From Pokkaliibacter sp046614695 (GTDB lineage Bacteria > Pseudomonadota > Gammaproteobacteria > Pseudomonadales > Balneatricaceae): 64,000 nt of DNA. The stretch covers positions 124,001 through 188,000 of the forward strand of contig NZ_JBKKHQ010000012.1 of the NCBI RefSeq assembly GCF_046614695.1, in the 5' to 3' direction. Of the stretch, positions 50,600-59,296 are shown piece after piece (the stretch's first letter is position 1; the number at the start of each line of letters is the position of its first letter). Position numbers and translations under genes: made by a program. Below the pieces are notes generated by a model. It had not been told where the DNA came from, made no database searches, and saw nothing but the letters and a program-made list of their open reading frames with translations.

Positions 50600-52608
50600 A
50601 AATCCGTGGGTTTCAGGTCGTTTTTGCCTTACGACTCTTTATTGCTGCGATGCTGGCCTTTGCCGTGGCGGTAAAAATGGGGCTGCCGCAGCCATACTGG
50701 GCGATGGTGACCTGCTGTGTGGTGATGAACCCGACCATGGGCGCCCTGCGTTCCAAGGCGGTGTATCGTATCTGCGGGACGATTGGCGCGGGCATTATCA
50801 CGCTGGCGCTGGTCTCAGTGCTGGCGAGTGTGCCGCTGGTGCTGGTGGTTTGTACCGGCCTTGTTGCGGCCATCAGTTTTGGCCTGTCCTTTATTGATCG
50901 CACGCCGCGTGCCTATGGCTTTCAGCTGGGCGGCATTACCCTGATGCTGGTGGCGGTGGCCGGTATCAACAGCCCGGAAACCATGTTCAATACCGTGGTG
51001 GCGCGTTGTACGGAGATTTGTCTGGGCGTGGTTTCCACCGTGCTGATCGACAGTATCATCGCCCCGCGCTCCATGGCGCCGATGCTGCATCAGCGCATGC
51101 AAAGCTGGCTGCCTGACGTGGAAAAATGGCTGACGGATATCCTGTCCCACCAGAGCAGTGACACCGCTATTGCTCATGATCGACTGAAAACCTTGGCGGA
51201 TATCGCCTCCTTGTCACAGCTGATCAGCCAGTTTCGTTATGACCCTTCCATCAGCCGTTTTGAGCTGCGCTGTGCGCTGGCGATTCAGCACCGGTTAATG
51301 CGAATTGCACCGCTCTTGTCCGCCATCCGCGGGCGCCTGGCGCAGCTGTCGGAAGCGGATCGTGAATTATTGCAGCCCACGCTGGATGAGATCACCCAGC
51401 AGCTGCACAGCCGTCAGCAGCTGACGCCAGAGGTGATTGCGGCGTTGCGCCAGCACCCGGCCGCATCCGCCGAGGATGTACCCTGGCTCAGTCTGGTGCA
51501 TGACCAGCTGGCGGATCTGTTAGGGCGGCTAAGCCGTTACTGGGAAGAGGTCTGGCAGCTGCATGATTCCATGTACGAGCATCGTCCTCTTTCCGGCAGG
51601 CTCATGAAAGAGCTGAAGGAAACGCGAGCCTTTCCATTGCCGCCGGATCTGAATCTGGCCGTGCGAATGGCGCTTAGCGTGGGAACGGCCTACACCATTC
51701 TCAGCCTGATCTGGTACTACACGGGCTGGTCCCAGGGGCCGAACATGGTACTGCTTGGGGTCATCGGTCTGGCCTTTTTTGGCGGCGGTGATGAACCCGG
51801 CAAGGGGATCGCCAAGTTTGGCCGCTTTGCCTTGCTGGCGCTGACGCTGGCGGGCGTCCTCTGTTATGGCCTGTTGCCGATGGCGACGAATTTTCCGCTC
51901 TTTGTCATGGCGATGGCCTGTCTGATGGTACCGCTTGGCATCTGGGCGGCGGTCAACCCGATGGCGATTCTGCTGCTGGCGGTCGGGCTAAGCTCCATCA
52001 ACCTGCAGGGAACCTACAGTCCGTGGGACTTCGGCTTCTTTCTGGATGCCGGTGTGGCCAACCTGCTCGGCATCTACGTGGGCTTTGTCTCGGTCAGCTT
52101 CTTTCGGAGCTGGGGCGTGGTCAGTGTGCTTGAAGGTTATCGCCAGCAGGAGCTGGATGACCGTCTGAAACTCATCGAGCGGGCAACGCTACGGCGCAAG
52201 GAAGCCTATCTGTACCGCGCCCTGGACCGTATCGCCTCGATGACGCCGCGACTGGTGCCGGGCGGTCAGCTGGAAGAGAGCTTTATTCTGCTCAGGCGGC
52301 TGCGTATTGGCGCCAATATCGCTGATCTTCGGATCCTGCTTCGACAGCTGGAAGGGCCAGTGGCAGCGCAGCTTTTTGGTGTGCTGGCGACGCTGGCGCG
52401 GGATCTTAAAGCGCGTACGCCCAGTGATGAGCTACTGCAGCAACTCGATCAAAGCCTGCGTGATCTCTGGTATTCCGAGCATCCACAACGTCTGGATATC
52501 CTGCGTGCGCTGACCGGTATTCGCCTTGGCGTGTTTGAGAGCGCCTCCCCATGGCGCTTGAGTTATCGCCGTGCCGATGGCAGCACCGAGCTTGCAGCGT
52601 CTGCCTGA
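50596..52608 (+). CDS. FUSC-family inner-membrane efflux protein (AaeB-like)
   Basis: A 670-residue transporter with two blocks of about six hydrophobic segments, near residues 10-155 and 345-500, each followed by a cytoplasmic helical domain. This is the architecture of the FUSC/AaeB family, which exports p-hydroxybenzoate and related aromatic acids. Family-type segments include PYWAMVTCCVVMNPTMGALRSKA near 30-50 and LAVRMALSVGTAYTILSLIWYYTGW near 350. The start is GTG, overlapping the MarR stop as GTGA. Together with the downstream DUF1656 and HlyD proteins it should form an inner-membrane export unit working with a TolC-type channel encoded elsewhere. Confidence 0.9.
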   Translation: MKIRGFQVVFALRLFIAAMLAFAVAVKMGLPQPYWAMVTCCVVMNPTMGALRSKAVYRICGTIGAGIITLALVSVLASVPLVLVVCTGLVAAISFGLSFIDRTPRAYGFQLGGITLMLVAVAGINSPETMFNTVVARCTEICLGVVSTVLIDSIIAPRSMAPMLHQRMQSWLPDVEKWLTDILSHQSSDTAIAHDRLKTLADIASLSQLISQFRYDPSISRFELRCALAIQHRLMRIAPLLSAIRGRLAQLSEADRELLQPTLDEITQQLHSRQQLTPEVIAALRQHPAASAEDVPWLSLVHDQLADLLGRLSRYWEEVWQLHDSMYEHRPLSGRLMKELKETRAFPLPPDLNLAVRMALSVGTAYTILSLIWYYTGWSQGPNMVLLGVIGLAFFGGGDEPGKGIAKFGRFALLALTLAGVLCYGLLPMATNFPLFVMAMACLMVPLGIWAAVNPMAILLLAVGLSSINLQGTYSPWDFGFFLDAGVANLLGIYVGFVSVSFFRSWGVVSVLEGYRQQELDDRLKLIERATLRRKEAYLYRALDRIASMTPRLVPGGQLEESFILLRRLRIGANIADLRILLRQLEGPVAAQLFGVLATLARDLKARTPSDELLQQLDQSLRDLWYSEHPQRLDILRALTGIRLGVFESASPWRLSYRRADGSTELAASA

Positions 52609-52669
52609 TGAGCTTTGTTGAATGAGAATAACTGCTTGATGAAACCCTTAGTGTCTGACGGACTGCACC

Positions 52670-52882
52670 ATGATCGGTGAACTTAATCTTGGCGGGATTT
52701 TTATCTCGCCGTTGCTGCTGTGCATGCTGATGGCGTTTTTTATTCGTATCGGCGTCTCCTGGCTGATTGATAAGGCCGGGGGCTATCGCTTTATCGCCCA
52801 GCGCACCCTGTTTGATAGCGCTCTGTTCCTGCTGCTGACAGGCGGGGTGTTTACTGTTCTTCGACTTATGACGACTCCTTGA
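52670..52882 (+). CDS. DUF1656 small membrane protein (AaeX-like)
   Basis: A 70-residue protein with two hydrophobic helices (ISPLLLCMLMAFFIRIGVSWL and SALFLLLTGGVFTVLRLM regions). DUF1656 proteins regularly sit between FUSC transporters and HlyD adaptors, as AaeX does in E. coli; their exact role is unknown. It is 61 bp after the transporter gene and 7 bp before the adaptor gene. Confidence 0.9.
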   Translation: MIGELNLGGIFISPLLLCMLMAFFIRIGVSWLIDKAGGYRFIAQRTLFDSALFLLLTGGVFTVLRLMTTP

Positions 52883-52889
52883 GGCTTTT

Positions 52890-53810
52890 ATGAAGACATC
52901 CTGGCTTAGCCGAAGTATCCGCTGGTTAGTGACGGCGGTGGTGGTGATCCTCGCGGCGTTGGTGATCTGGCATCTCTACACCTATTACACCTACGCGCCG
53001 CAAACCCGTGATGGCAAGGTGGTGGCAGACGTTGTGCCACTGGCCGCAGATGTCTCCGGGCGGGTGGATCAGGTGCTGGTGCACGACAATCAGGTGGTCA
53101 ACAAGGGGGATCTGCTGTTCGTGGTCGACAAGGCGCGTCTGCAGAATGCCCTGGATCAGGCCAATGCCGCACTGGAAAGTGCCGAGGCCAATTACGAGTC
53201 GGCCCAGCGGGAATTCAACCGCTATCAGCAGCTTTCCAACAGTGCAGCCTCCCAGCAGGAAAAAGATGACCGCCGCTATCTGGCCGCGCAGGACCGTGCT
53301 CGTGTCGATGCGGCCAAGGCCTCGCGGGATCTGGCGCAAATAAACCTTGAACGTGCCGAAGTGCGCTCACCCGTGGATGGCGTTATCACCAACTTCTCCC
53401 TGCGCCCCGGTGCCTATGCCACTGCCGGCCAGCCTGTGATGGCGATTGTGGATCGCCACAGTTATTACGTCGTTGGCTACTTTGAGGAAACCAAGCTGCC
53501 CTACATTCATGATGGTGCGCCGGTCACTGTCCGCATCATGGGAGAGAGCAAGCTGATTGAAGGCCATGTGGAAGGGCGATCCGCAGGCATTGCTGATCGC
53601 CAGCGCTCGACGGCGCCGGGCTCCTTGCTGGCCAATGTAACGCCGACCTTCAGCTGGATTCGACTGGCCCAGCGTATTCCCGTGCGTATCGCGCTGGATC
53701 ATGTGCCGGATCATGTCGCCCTGATCGCCGGAAGAACCGCGACGGTGAGCCTCAAAGGTGCAGAAAACGTTCTGGGTTTTCGTTCCTTCGTGGATGACTC
53801 GAACAATTAA
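52890..53810 (+). CDS. HlyD-family periplasmic adaptor (AaeA-like)
   Basis: A 306-residue membrane fusion protein. One N-terminal helix (WLVTAVVVILAALVIWHLY) anchors it. The lipoyl half-motif VVPLAADVSGRVDQVLVHDNQVVNKGDLLFVVD is near residues 47-80. A helical hairpin at about 80-150 should contact the outer-membrane channel, and the second lipoyl half with the beta-barrel follows (VRSPVDGVITNFSLRPGAYA near 155). It completes the MarR-FUSC-DUF1656-HlyD set for export of aromatic or other organic acids. The stop codon lies within the small palindrome TTAATTCGAATTAA (53807-53820). Confidence 0.92.
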   Translation: MKTSWLSRSIRWLVTAVVVILAALVIWHLYTYYTYAPQTRDGKVVADVVPLAADVSGRVDQVLVHDNQVVNKGDLLFVVDKARLQNALDQANAALESAEANYESAQREFNRYQQLSNSAASQQEKDDRRYLAAQDRARVDAAKASRDLAQINLERAEVRSPVDGVITNFSLRPGAYATAGQPVMAIVDRHSYYVVGYFEETKLPYIHDGAPVTVRIMGESKLIEGHVEGRSAGIADRQRSTAPGSLLANVTPTFSWIRLAQRIPVRIALDHVPDHVALIAGRTATVSLKGAENVLGFRSFVDDSNN

Positions 53811-53902
53811 TTCGAATTAAAAACGGTCGTCAGGGTCGTAATTACGGGGAGAAGGTCTTACATAGAAGAGATCACTTTCTGACAGTAACGGGGGCAGGTT
53901 TT

Positions 53903-54883
53903 ATGGGGCTTTTAGTCGATGGGGTCTGGCATGACCAGTGGTATGACACGGCCTCGACCGGTGGGCGCTTCAAGCGTAGCGAATCGCAGTTTCGCCACTG
54001 GGTGACGGCGGATGGCAGTGCAGGCCCAACGGGGGAGGCAGGTTTTGCTGCGCAGTCCGGTCGCTATCATCTTTATGTCTCACTGGCCTGTCCCTGGGCG
54101 CATCGCACCCTGATTTATCGCAAACTCAAGGGGCTGGAGGAGATGATTTCCGTCAGTGTGGTGCATCCGCACATGGGCGAAAACGGCTGGAGCTTTGCTC
54201 CCGGTGAGGGTGTGATTGCTGATCCGCTGCATCAGGCGCGCTTTATGTACGAGGTGTATCTGGCGGCGGACCCTCACTATAGCGGGCGCGTTACGGTGCC
54301 CGTCCTCTGGGATAAGCAGCGCAATACCATCGTCAGTAACGAGTCGGCGGATATTATCCGAATGTTCGATACCGCCTTTGACGGCATCGGCGCCAGACCC
54401 GGCAGTTATTACCCTGCAGACAAGCGTGAAGCCATTGATGCCTGGAATGCGGTGATCTATCCCGATGTGAACAATGGCGTTTACAAGTCCGGCTTTGCCA
54501 CGTCGCAGGAGGCTTACGAAGAAGCTGTCACCGCGCTGTTTGCTCGCCTGGATGACATCGAGCAGCAACTGGCGGGGAATCGGTATCTGACCGGGAATGA
54601 AGTCACGGAAGCCGACTGGCGGTTATTCACCACTCTGGTGCGCTTTGATCCGGTCTATGTCGGTCACTTTAAGTGCAACCTGAAGCGCCTTAAGGATTAC
54701 CCGAATCTCTGGGGTTATCTCTGTGATTTGTATCAGCAGCCGGGGATCGCTGAGACAGTGAATCTGGATCACATCAAGACTCACTATTTCACCAGTCACC
54801 CGACTATTAACCCAACGCGGATTGTGCCCAAAGGGCCTGCGGTGGATTACACCGAACGTCAGAACCGCGGCCGTTTCGGTTAA
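53903..54883 (+). CDS. Glutathionyl-hydroquinone reductase (YqjG/Xi-class glutathione transferase)
   Basis: A 326-residue Xi-class enzyme. The active cysteine is in SLACPWAHRTLIYRKLKGLE near residue 60. PVLWDKQRNTIVSNESADIIRMF near 133-155 is the glutathione-binding thioredoxin half. The C-terminal helical domain has the family segments YPDVNNGVYKSGFATSQ near 193 and RFDPVYVGHFKCNLKRLKDYPNLWGYL near 250-275. It strips glutathione from glutathionyl-hydroquinones, helping quinone recycling or aromatic detoxification. That matches the aromatic-type efflux operon just upstream, although a 92-bp gap suggests a separate promoter. Confidence 0.93.
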   Translation: MGLLVDGVWHDQWYDTASTGGRFKRSESQFRHWVTADGSAGPTGEAGFAAQSGRYHLYVSLACPWAHRTLIYRKLKGLEEMISVSVVHPHMGENGWSFAPGEGVIADPLHQARFMYEVYLAADPHYSGRVTVPVLWDKQRNTIVSNESADIIRMFDTAFDGIGARPGSYYPADKREAIDAWNAVIYPDVNNGVYKSGFATSQEAYEEAVTALFARLDDIEQQLAGNRYLTGNEVTEADWRLFTTLVRFDPVYVGHFKCNLKRLKDYPNLWGYLCDLYQQPGIAETVNLDHIKTHYFTSHPTINPTRIVPKGPAVDYTERQNRGRFG

Positions 54884-54906
54884 ACCCCTCCTGACCGGAG
54901 ACCCGC

Positions 54907-56127
54907 TCAGGCGGGTTCCGGTGTCTGGTGATGACGGCTGGTAAAGCGAAGAATCACCACCGCCAGTACGATCAATGCAATCTGGCCGCTGCCATACCAG
55001 GTGGCCGTGGCAATCAGGCCAATATGATGCGCCAGCGCGCCTGCGCCCATGGCAGGAACGCTGAAGGCCAGATAACTCTCCAGATAGTAAGCCGCCATCA
55101 GGCCTGCGCGTTCGCGTGGATTGGCCAGCGGCATCAGGCTTCTGAGCACTCCCAAAAAACCACTACCAAAGCCCAGTCCCGCAATCACGCTGCCGGTCAG
55201 CAGCAACCACGCCAGCCCAAGATTTGAAGCGGTAATGATGGTTACGAGTCCGACGGTCAGCAACGCTGCGCCACGGTAAAGCACATGATGCGCGGCGTGT
55301 TTACGCAGGTAGGCAATAGCGCTGGCACCGCTCAATGTCAGCAAGGAGACGGTCAAACCGCCAAGTAATGGCGATTCAGAGCCGGTAACCTTGGCCACCA
55401 GCGACGGCATCAGGGAAAGATAAAAGCCTCCCAATCCCCAGATCGCAATGTTCAGAGGACTTAATGCCAGCAGCATCGCGCGGGCACGCTGCGGTACCAG
55501 AATGCTGGGTTTCAGGCTTCTGAGAGCGCCTGCGTGCACATCCGCTGTTTCCGGTGTTTTCCAGATCAGGATGGCACCGAGAATCATGATGGCCAGTAGC
55601 ACGTCATAAATCAGATGCATTGGCGCGGGAGCAAACTGTACCAGCAAGGTGCAGCCCAGAGCGCCCAGCGCCATGCCGCCCAATGGCGTGATGGAGTTGA
55701 TCAGTGCGCCGCGATCTTTGTTGACGTCCAGCAGTGCTGCGCCAAGGGACGCCATGCCGACACCCGTGGCCAGACCCTGCACCAGCCGCGCTGCGATCAG
55801 CCAGCTGCTGTCAGAGGCAAGAGTAAACAGCAGGGTGGCGATGGCTTCCACAATCAGCGATGCGAAAATCACCGGACGTCGACCGATATGGTCGGAAATC
55901 TTGCCGCCGACCAGCAAGGCAAACAGCAGGGCGAAGGCGTAGATGGCGAAAATCAGCGTCAGGGTTGAGGAAGAAAACCCCCAGGCTTGCTGATACATGT
56001 GGTACAGCGGGGTTGGCGCGCTGGAGGCTGCCATAAAGGTGGCCAGAATCGCGCCGTGAATGGCCGGGGTTGACCAGTGTTCCTGCCCTGCATCGCTGTG
56101 TACAGGGCGAGTTGCGGTTGAACTCAT
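54907..56127 (-). CDS. Major facilitator superfamily exporter
   Basis: A 406-residue MFS protein with about 12 hydrophobic segments. The loop 2-3 motif reads GGKISDHIGRRPVIF near residue 74, and SLGAALLDVNKDRGALINSITPLGGMALGALGCTLLV near 126-160 resembles the drug-efflux branch. Two ATGs occur in tandem; the second, at 56127, is six bases from AGGAG and is preferred. It is divergent from a TetR gene with a clear palindrome between them, the usual arrangement for an inducible drug or metabolite exporter. The substrate is not predictable. Confidence 0.9.
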   Translation of the reverse strand: MSSTATRPVHSDAGQEHWSTPAIHGAILATFMAASSAPTPLYHMYQQAWGFSSSTLTLIFAIYAFALLFALLVGGKISDHIGRRPVIFASLIVEAIATLLFTLASDSSWLIAARLVQGLATGVGMASLGAALLDVNKDRGALINSITPLGGMALGALGCTLLVQFAPAPMHLIYDVLLAIMILGAILIWKTPETADVHAGALRSLKPSILVPQRARAMLLALSPLNIAIWGLGGFYLSLMPSLVAKVTGSESPLLGGLTVSLLTLSGASAIAYLRKHAAHHVLYRGAALLTVGLVTIITASNLGLAWLLLTGSVIAGLGFGSGFLGVLRSLMPLANPRERAGLMAAYYLESYLAFSVPAMGAGALAHHIGLIATATWYGSGQIALIVLAVVILRFTSRHHQTPEPA

Positions 56128-56153
56128 CATTAGCTCCTGGCTAAAGTTGAATA

Positions 56154-56168
56154 TTAGCTTTAAGCTAA
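56154..56168. promoter_or_regulatory. TetR-type operator between the exporter and regulator genes
   Basis: TTAGCTTTAAGCTAA, 15 bp, arms perfectly inverted around a single central base. A further half-like TTAGCTTTT occurs about 45 bp to the right (near 56200). It is 24 bp upstream of the exporter start. Confidence 0.7.
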
Positions 56169-56278
56169 CCTAACGTTGAAAATGCACTAAAGCAAATTAT
56201 TAGCTTTTATGTTGTTGCAACAGTGCGTTGAGCAAGACGCTTACACTGACAACAACGGTGGGATAACAGGGGGGAAGT

Positions 56279-56851
56279 ATGCGTGAAGGGCTACGCCCCG
56301 GTGGCCGCAGTGCCCGGGTACAAAAGGCTATTCATGAAGCGGTGAATGCGCTCTTGGCAGAGCAGAGCCGTGACTCCATCACCGTGCCGCAAATTGCTCA
56401 GCGGGCTGGTGTCACGCCGACCACGATTTACCGTCGCTGGGGCGATATTGCCAGTCTGCTGGCCGATGTCGCCGTTGAGGCCTGGCAGCCGGAAGTGCCG
56501 CCGGCCGATCATGGCTCCCTGAAGGCAGACCTGTATTGCTGGCTGGAAGAGTGTCTGGACGAAACAGGCTCCGGCCCGGGCCGTCAGCTGCTGATGGATG
56601 TCGTGTCCACGGCGCAACAGGGCCCGGCCGAACGTTGCTGTCAGTTCACCAATGTGCAGATCGAACATATTCTGAACCGCGCCAACGCTCGGGGTGAGAC
56701 AGGCCTGCCAACGGTGGATGACGTCCTTGATGGCGTTTACAGTGCGCTGATCTACCGGACTATTTTTGTACAGGAGCCCTTAGCGGTTCCGCAGCTTCAT
56801 CGCCTGATCGACCGCATGTTGCTGGGTGTGGGGTATGTCGCCAGTCAGTAA
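56279..56851 (+). CDS. TetR/AcrR-family transcriptional repressor
   Basis: A 190-residue regulator. The N-terminal helix-turn-helix is HEAVNALLAEQSRDSITVPQIAQRAGVTPTTIYRRWGD in outline, about residues 20-60, with the diagnostic TIYRRWG end. The C-terminal 130 residues are helical and form the ligand pocket, with a TetR_C-type ending. GGGGGAAGT precedes the ATG. It is divergent from the MFS gene across a clear palindrome and likely represses it. Confidence 0.92.
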   Translation: MREGLRPGGRSARVQKAIHEAVNALLAEQSRDSITVPQIAQRAGVTPTTIYRRWGDIASLLADVAVEAWQPEVPPADHGSLKADLYCWLEECLDETGSGPGRQLLMDVVSTAQQGPAERCCQFTNVQIEHILNRANARGETGLPTVDDVLDGVYSALIYRTIFVQEPLAVPQLHRLIDRMLLGVGYVASQ

Positions 56852-56863
56852 GTAAGTGCAGGT

Positions 56864-57283
56864 TCACTCCCCGTTCAGGGTAATAATCACTGAGCGGGAG
56901 CCGCCGTGGTCGCGGTGTTCACATAGATAGATACCCTGCCAGGTGCCAACACGAAAACCACCGCGATGAATGGGCAGGCTGACACTGGAGCCAATCAGCA
57001 CATTTTTAATATGTGCAGGCATATCGTCATCCCCTTCATAGTCATGCTGGTAGTAGGGTGCCCGCTCAGGGACATAGCGATTGAAATGTTCTTCCATGTC
57101 CATGCGAACCGTCGGGTCGGCATTTTCATTGAGGGAAAGGCTGGCGCTGGTGTGCTGGATAAACACGTGGCAGAGACCGACTTTCAGTTGATGAATCTCA
57201 GGAACCGCCTGCAGGATTTCGTCGGTAATCAGGTGAAATCCCCGTTTGCGCGGTTTGAGTCGAACCTGAGTCTGATGCCACAT
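56864..57283 (-). CDS. yjbQ: YjbQ-family protein (UPF0047)
   Basis: A 139-residue protein of the YjbQ family, which can show weak thiamine phosphate synthase activity in E. coli; the true role is uncertain. Conserved blocks are FHLITDEI near 16, FIQHTSASLSLNENADPTVRMDME near 41-64 with the metal-type histidine, HIKNVLIGSSVSLPI near 90-104 and GTWQGIYLCEHRDHGGSR near 112-130. The ATG is immediately preceded by a 10-bp perfect stem whose 3' arm contains the ribosome site. Confidence 0.93.
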   Translation of the reverse strand: MWHQTQVRLKPRKRGFHLITDEILQAVPEIHQLKVGLCHVFIQHTSASLSLNENADPTVRMDMEEHFNRYVPERAPYYQHDYEGDDDMPAHIKNVLIGSSVSLPIHRGGFRVGTWQGIYLCEHRDHGGSRSVIITLNGE

Positions 57284-57286
57284 GGC

Positions 57287-57317
57287 TAAGCGCTCCCTGA
57301 TGTTTATGGAGCGCTTA
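57287..57317 (-). promoter_or_regulatory. RBS-sequestering hairpin in the yjbQ leader
   Basis: Arms TAAGCGCTCC and GGAGCGCTTA (10 bp, perfect) with an 11-base loop, ending 3 bases before the yjbQ ATG. On the mRNA the GGGAG ribosome site is in the 3' arm and loop edge, so folding would hide it. No U-run follows, which argues against a terminator. Confidence 0.55.
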
Positions 57318-57348
57318 TTGTGCCTCCTTACCTGTCAGAGGCAAACAA

Positions 57349-57373
57349 GTGAGGTGGCTTAAAGCAACCTCAC
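57349..57373 (-). terminator. Hairpin behind the lipoprotein gene, probable weak terminator
   Basis: GTGAGGT arms with an inner GCTTAAAGC pairing; on the minus strand it is followed by TTGTTTG. It lies 8 bp after the stop of the gene at 57382. Confidence 0.6.
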
Positions 57374-57381
57374 TTCATTGT

Positions 57382-57840
57382 TTACTTACTGCAATGGCCA
57401 GACTCTGCAAGTTTAAGTTTGGCCACGGCTTTTTCGCCTTCCTGCTCACTCATCAGCTCAAGGTTTGCGCCACCCACAAACATACCTGGCTTGATATATT
57501 GTCTGATGAAGTAGTTCTTGCCCGCTTCTGTGGTAACCATCAGATCATTAGGCGAGAACTCGGATTCCGTCGACACTTTATGGTTTTGGTTGCCAAGGAC
57601 TTGCTTATAAAAGTAAATGCCAGAGGCCGACTCACCCAGGCACTGGTCATCAATCCAGAGGTCCTTTTTCAGACCCGACCCCATCACAGAGTTACGATAT
57701 ACATAGATGCCTGCGTTACCCGCATCTGGCTCAGGGAATGACTTGAGTTGTGTATCCTGTGTCGTGTTACCCATAGGAACAGATGCACATCCGGTCACTA
57801 AGGTGGCCAGTGCTGCTACAGCAATGAACTGCTTAATCAT
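57382..57840 (-). CDS. DUF2846-type lipoprotein
   Basis: A 152-residue lipoprotein. The signal peptide and lipobox are clear (IAVAALATLVTGCASV, lipidated Cys near residue 18). The mature domain resembles DUF2846: AGIYVYRNSVMGSGLKKDLWIDDQCLGESASGIYFYKQVLGNQNHKVSTESEFSPNDL (about 40-100) and TEAGKNYFIRQYI near 107. Function of the family is unknown. The ATG at 57840 has AGGAA six bases before it; the longer frame to 57882 would put residues before the signal peptide. Membrane side: the residue after Cys is Ala, so sorting to the outer membrane is expected. Confidence 0.88.
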   Translation of the reverse strand: MIKQFIAVAALATLVTGCASVPMGNTTQDTQLKSFPEPDAGNAGIYVYRNSVMGSGLKKDLWIDDQCLGESASGIYFYKQVLGNQNHKVSTESEFSPNDLMVTTEAGKNYFIRQYIKPGMFVGGANLELMSEQEGEKAVAKLKLAESGHCSK

Positions 57841-57925
57841 GTTTACTTCCTGTATTGGTTTGTTGTTTAAGGCTTCCGTCATGGATGCCTTTGAGTTAAG
57901 CGTTAGAAATAGTGAGGTTTTTAGT

Positions 57926-58540
57926 CTATTGAATCAGCAGATAACCGCCGTAGCGTTTGCAGTCATTGATCATGCGTTTAATGGCCTTCTGCACCAGTTC
58001 CTGATCCATATTGCGATGGTCAAGAGACTCGCCGCTGATCTCTTTTTCGAGGCGTTGTAATGACCACTCATCGAAGGTGCTGCCGAGCTGCAGGGTGGAC
58101 TTGAGCCAATCAGATTTCAGCGAATTTTTGAGCTGATTCCAGCTGCTTTGTGTCCCTAACACCCAGGTATCAACCTCTTCCTGATTATCCGTAAAGTGGG
58201 AAATGCTGACGGTGTAATCCTCCGGAGCCTCGAACAGAATCTCGCCGCCGTGTGCTGTCATCAATTCTGTAATCGATGCCTCGACTTTGGTGCCTTCCGG
58301 TATCTGCAACACGAAGAATTTCTGGTTTTTAATCGCGTTATACATGGCAAGCCGAACTTCATGGGTATTGCGAATCATCGGGGCATTTTTGTAGAGGCGA
58401 GCATGTGTGTCACAGTTAAAAGTGATTACGCCACGGGTGACCTGGGGTCTGCCAATATCGAACTTTTCTTTCACGTTACCCAAGAAGTTCTGAATATTGC
58501 GCAGATCAAAAACGCGTAGCAGAAAGTGCATGATCTCCAT
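57926..58540 (-). CDS. Conserved-looking soluble protein of unknown function
   Basis: A 204-residue protein I do not recognise. It has no signal peptide or membrane helix. The first half is mixed alpha/beta (VTRGVITFNCDTHARLYKN, KFFVLQIPEGTKVEASITELMTAHGGEIL). The second half is mainly helical and charged, with many Lys, Glu, Trp and Leu (WNQLKNSLKSDWLKSTLQLG). It lies between a lipoprotein gene and a small anchored-protein gene on the same strand, with 85- and 81-bp gaps. The ATG at 58540 is used; ATG 58531 is close to GGAG and also possible. Confidence 0.6.
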   Translation of the reverse strand: MEIMHFLLRVFDLRNIQNFLGNVKEKFDIGRPQVTRGVITFNCDTHARLYKNAPMIRNTHEVRLAMYNAIKNQKFFVLQIPEGTKVEASITELMTAHGGEILFEAPEDYTVSISHFTDNQEEVDTWVLGTQSSWNQLKNSLKSDWLKSTLQLGSTFDEWSLQRLEKEISGESLDHRNMDQELVQKAIKRMINDCKRYGGYLLIQ

Positions 58541-58621
58541 TCTTAATGAGTCTCTTGAGTTGTAGTTATTCGCAGAGAGTCTAAGGCCATATCCTCTGTG
58601 GCCTTCCAGTAATCAGGTACT

Positions 58622-59086
58622 TCAGACCTTTTGACGAGCGTTAAGCAAGGTTTCGTTAATCGCCTTATCAATTAGAAGTTTGCAGTCCGGGTAGGAGGCA
58701 ACGGCGATCTCCTGGGCAAAACCCTTGAGCTTATGCCGGTAAGAGGAGTCTTCTCGCTCATTGTAAATAGACTGCAACTCCGCTGGTGTTATGTATTGGG
58801 TCAGCGCCACCGCCATTTTCTGATTCCAGTCACTCTGGTAGCGGGCGATAGCTGCACGCATTTCTGATTCGATAAGGGCGTTACCAGCAGGTCCATACTG
58901 GGCAATAAAGGCATGATAAGACTGGCTATGCTTCAGCTGTTTGTTGGCTATAGTGCTGAAAAATGTACTGAGCTCGGAGCGTTGTACAAAGGCTACCGGA
59001 GTGATCTTTTTATGCTGATGTGACTGATAACCCTGATAGGCCCCGAACAGACACAGTCCGAGGATAATCGCTTTCCATGCGCTCAT
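58622..59086 (-). CDS. Small membrane-anchored protein of unknown function
   Basis: A 154-residue protein with one N-terminal hydrophobic helix (AWKAIILGLCLFGAYQGY), then a helical soluble domain. I see no named family. The central segment (AFIAQYGPAGNALIESEMRAAIARYQSDWNQKMAVALTQYITPAELQSIY in outline, about residues 58-107) has the look of DUF2059-like helical bundles, but the match is weak. It is probably exposed to the periplasm and may be co-transcribed with the unknown gene at 57926. Confidence 0.6.
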   Translation of the reverse strand: MSAWKAIILGLCLFGAYQGYQSHQHKKITPVAFVQRSELSTFFSTIANKQLKHSQSYHAFIAQYGPAGNALIESEMRAAIARYQSDWNQKMAVALTQYITPAELQSIYNEREDSSYRHKLKGFAQEIAVASYPDCKLLIDKAINETLLNARQKV

Positions 59087-59246
59087 TTAGTCTCCCTGAC
59101 AGCCGAAAAATAAGGCGTTTTACTGTTTACGTTTTTTACTTGTTTGGAAACAAGTGTTTCTAACCTATTCCATCTACAGTAGCTACTACCTTTCTGCAGA
59201 ATTCTTAAAAAATTGTCCGAGTGGCCTGAACTTTGTTTGTGGAAAC

Positions 59247-59273
59247 AAAAAAAGCCAGCGCGAGGCTGGCTTT
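59247..59273 (-). terminator. Intrinsic terminator behind the MscS-type channel gene
   Basis: Stem AAAGCCAGC-GCGAG-GCTGGCTTT; on the minus strand it ends in a T-run, 24 bp after the channel gene stop. Confidence 0.88.
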
Positions 59274-59296
59274 GGTTGAGCGGTTAACGAGCAGGT

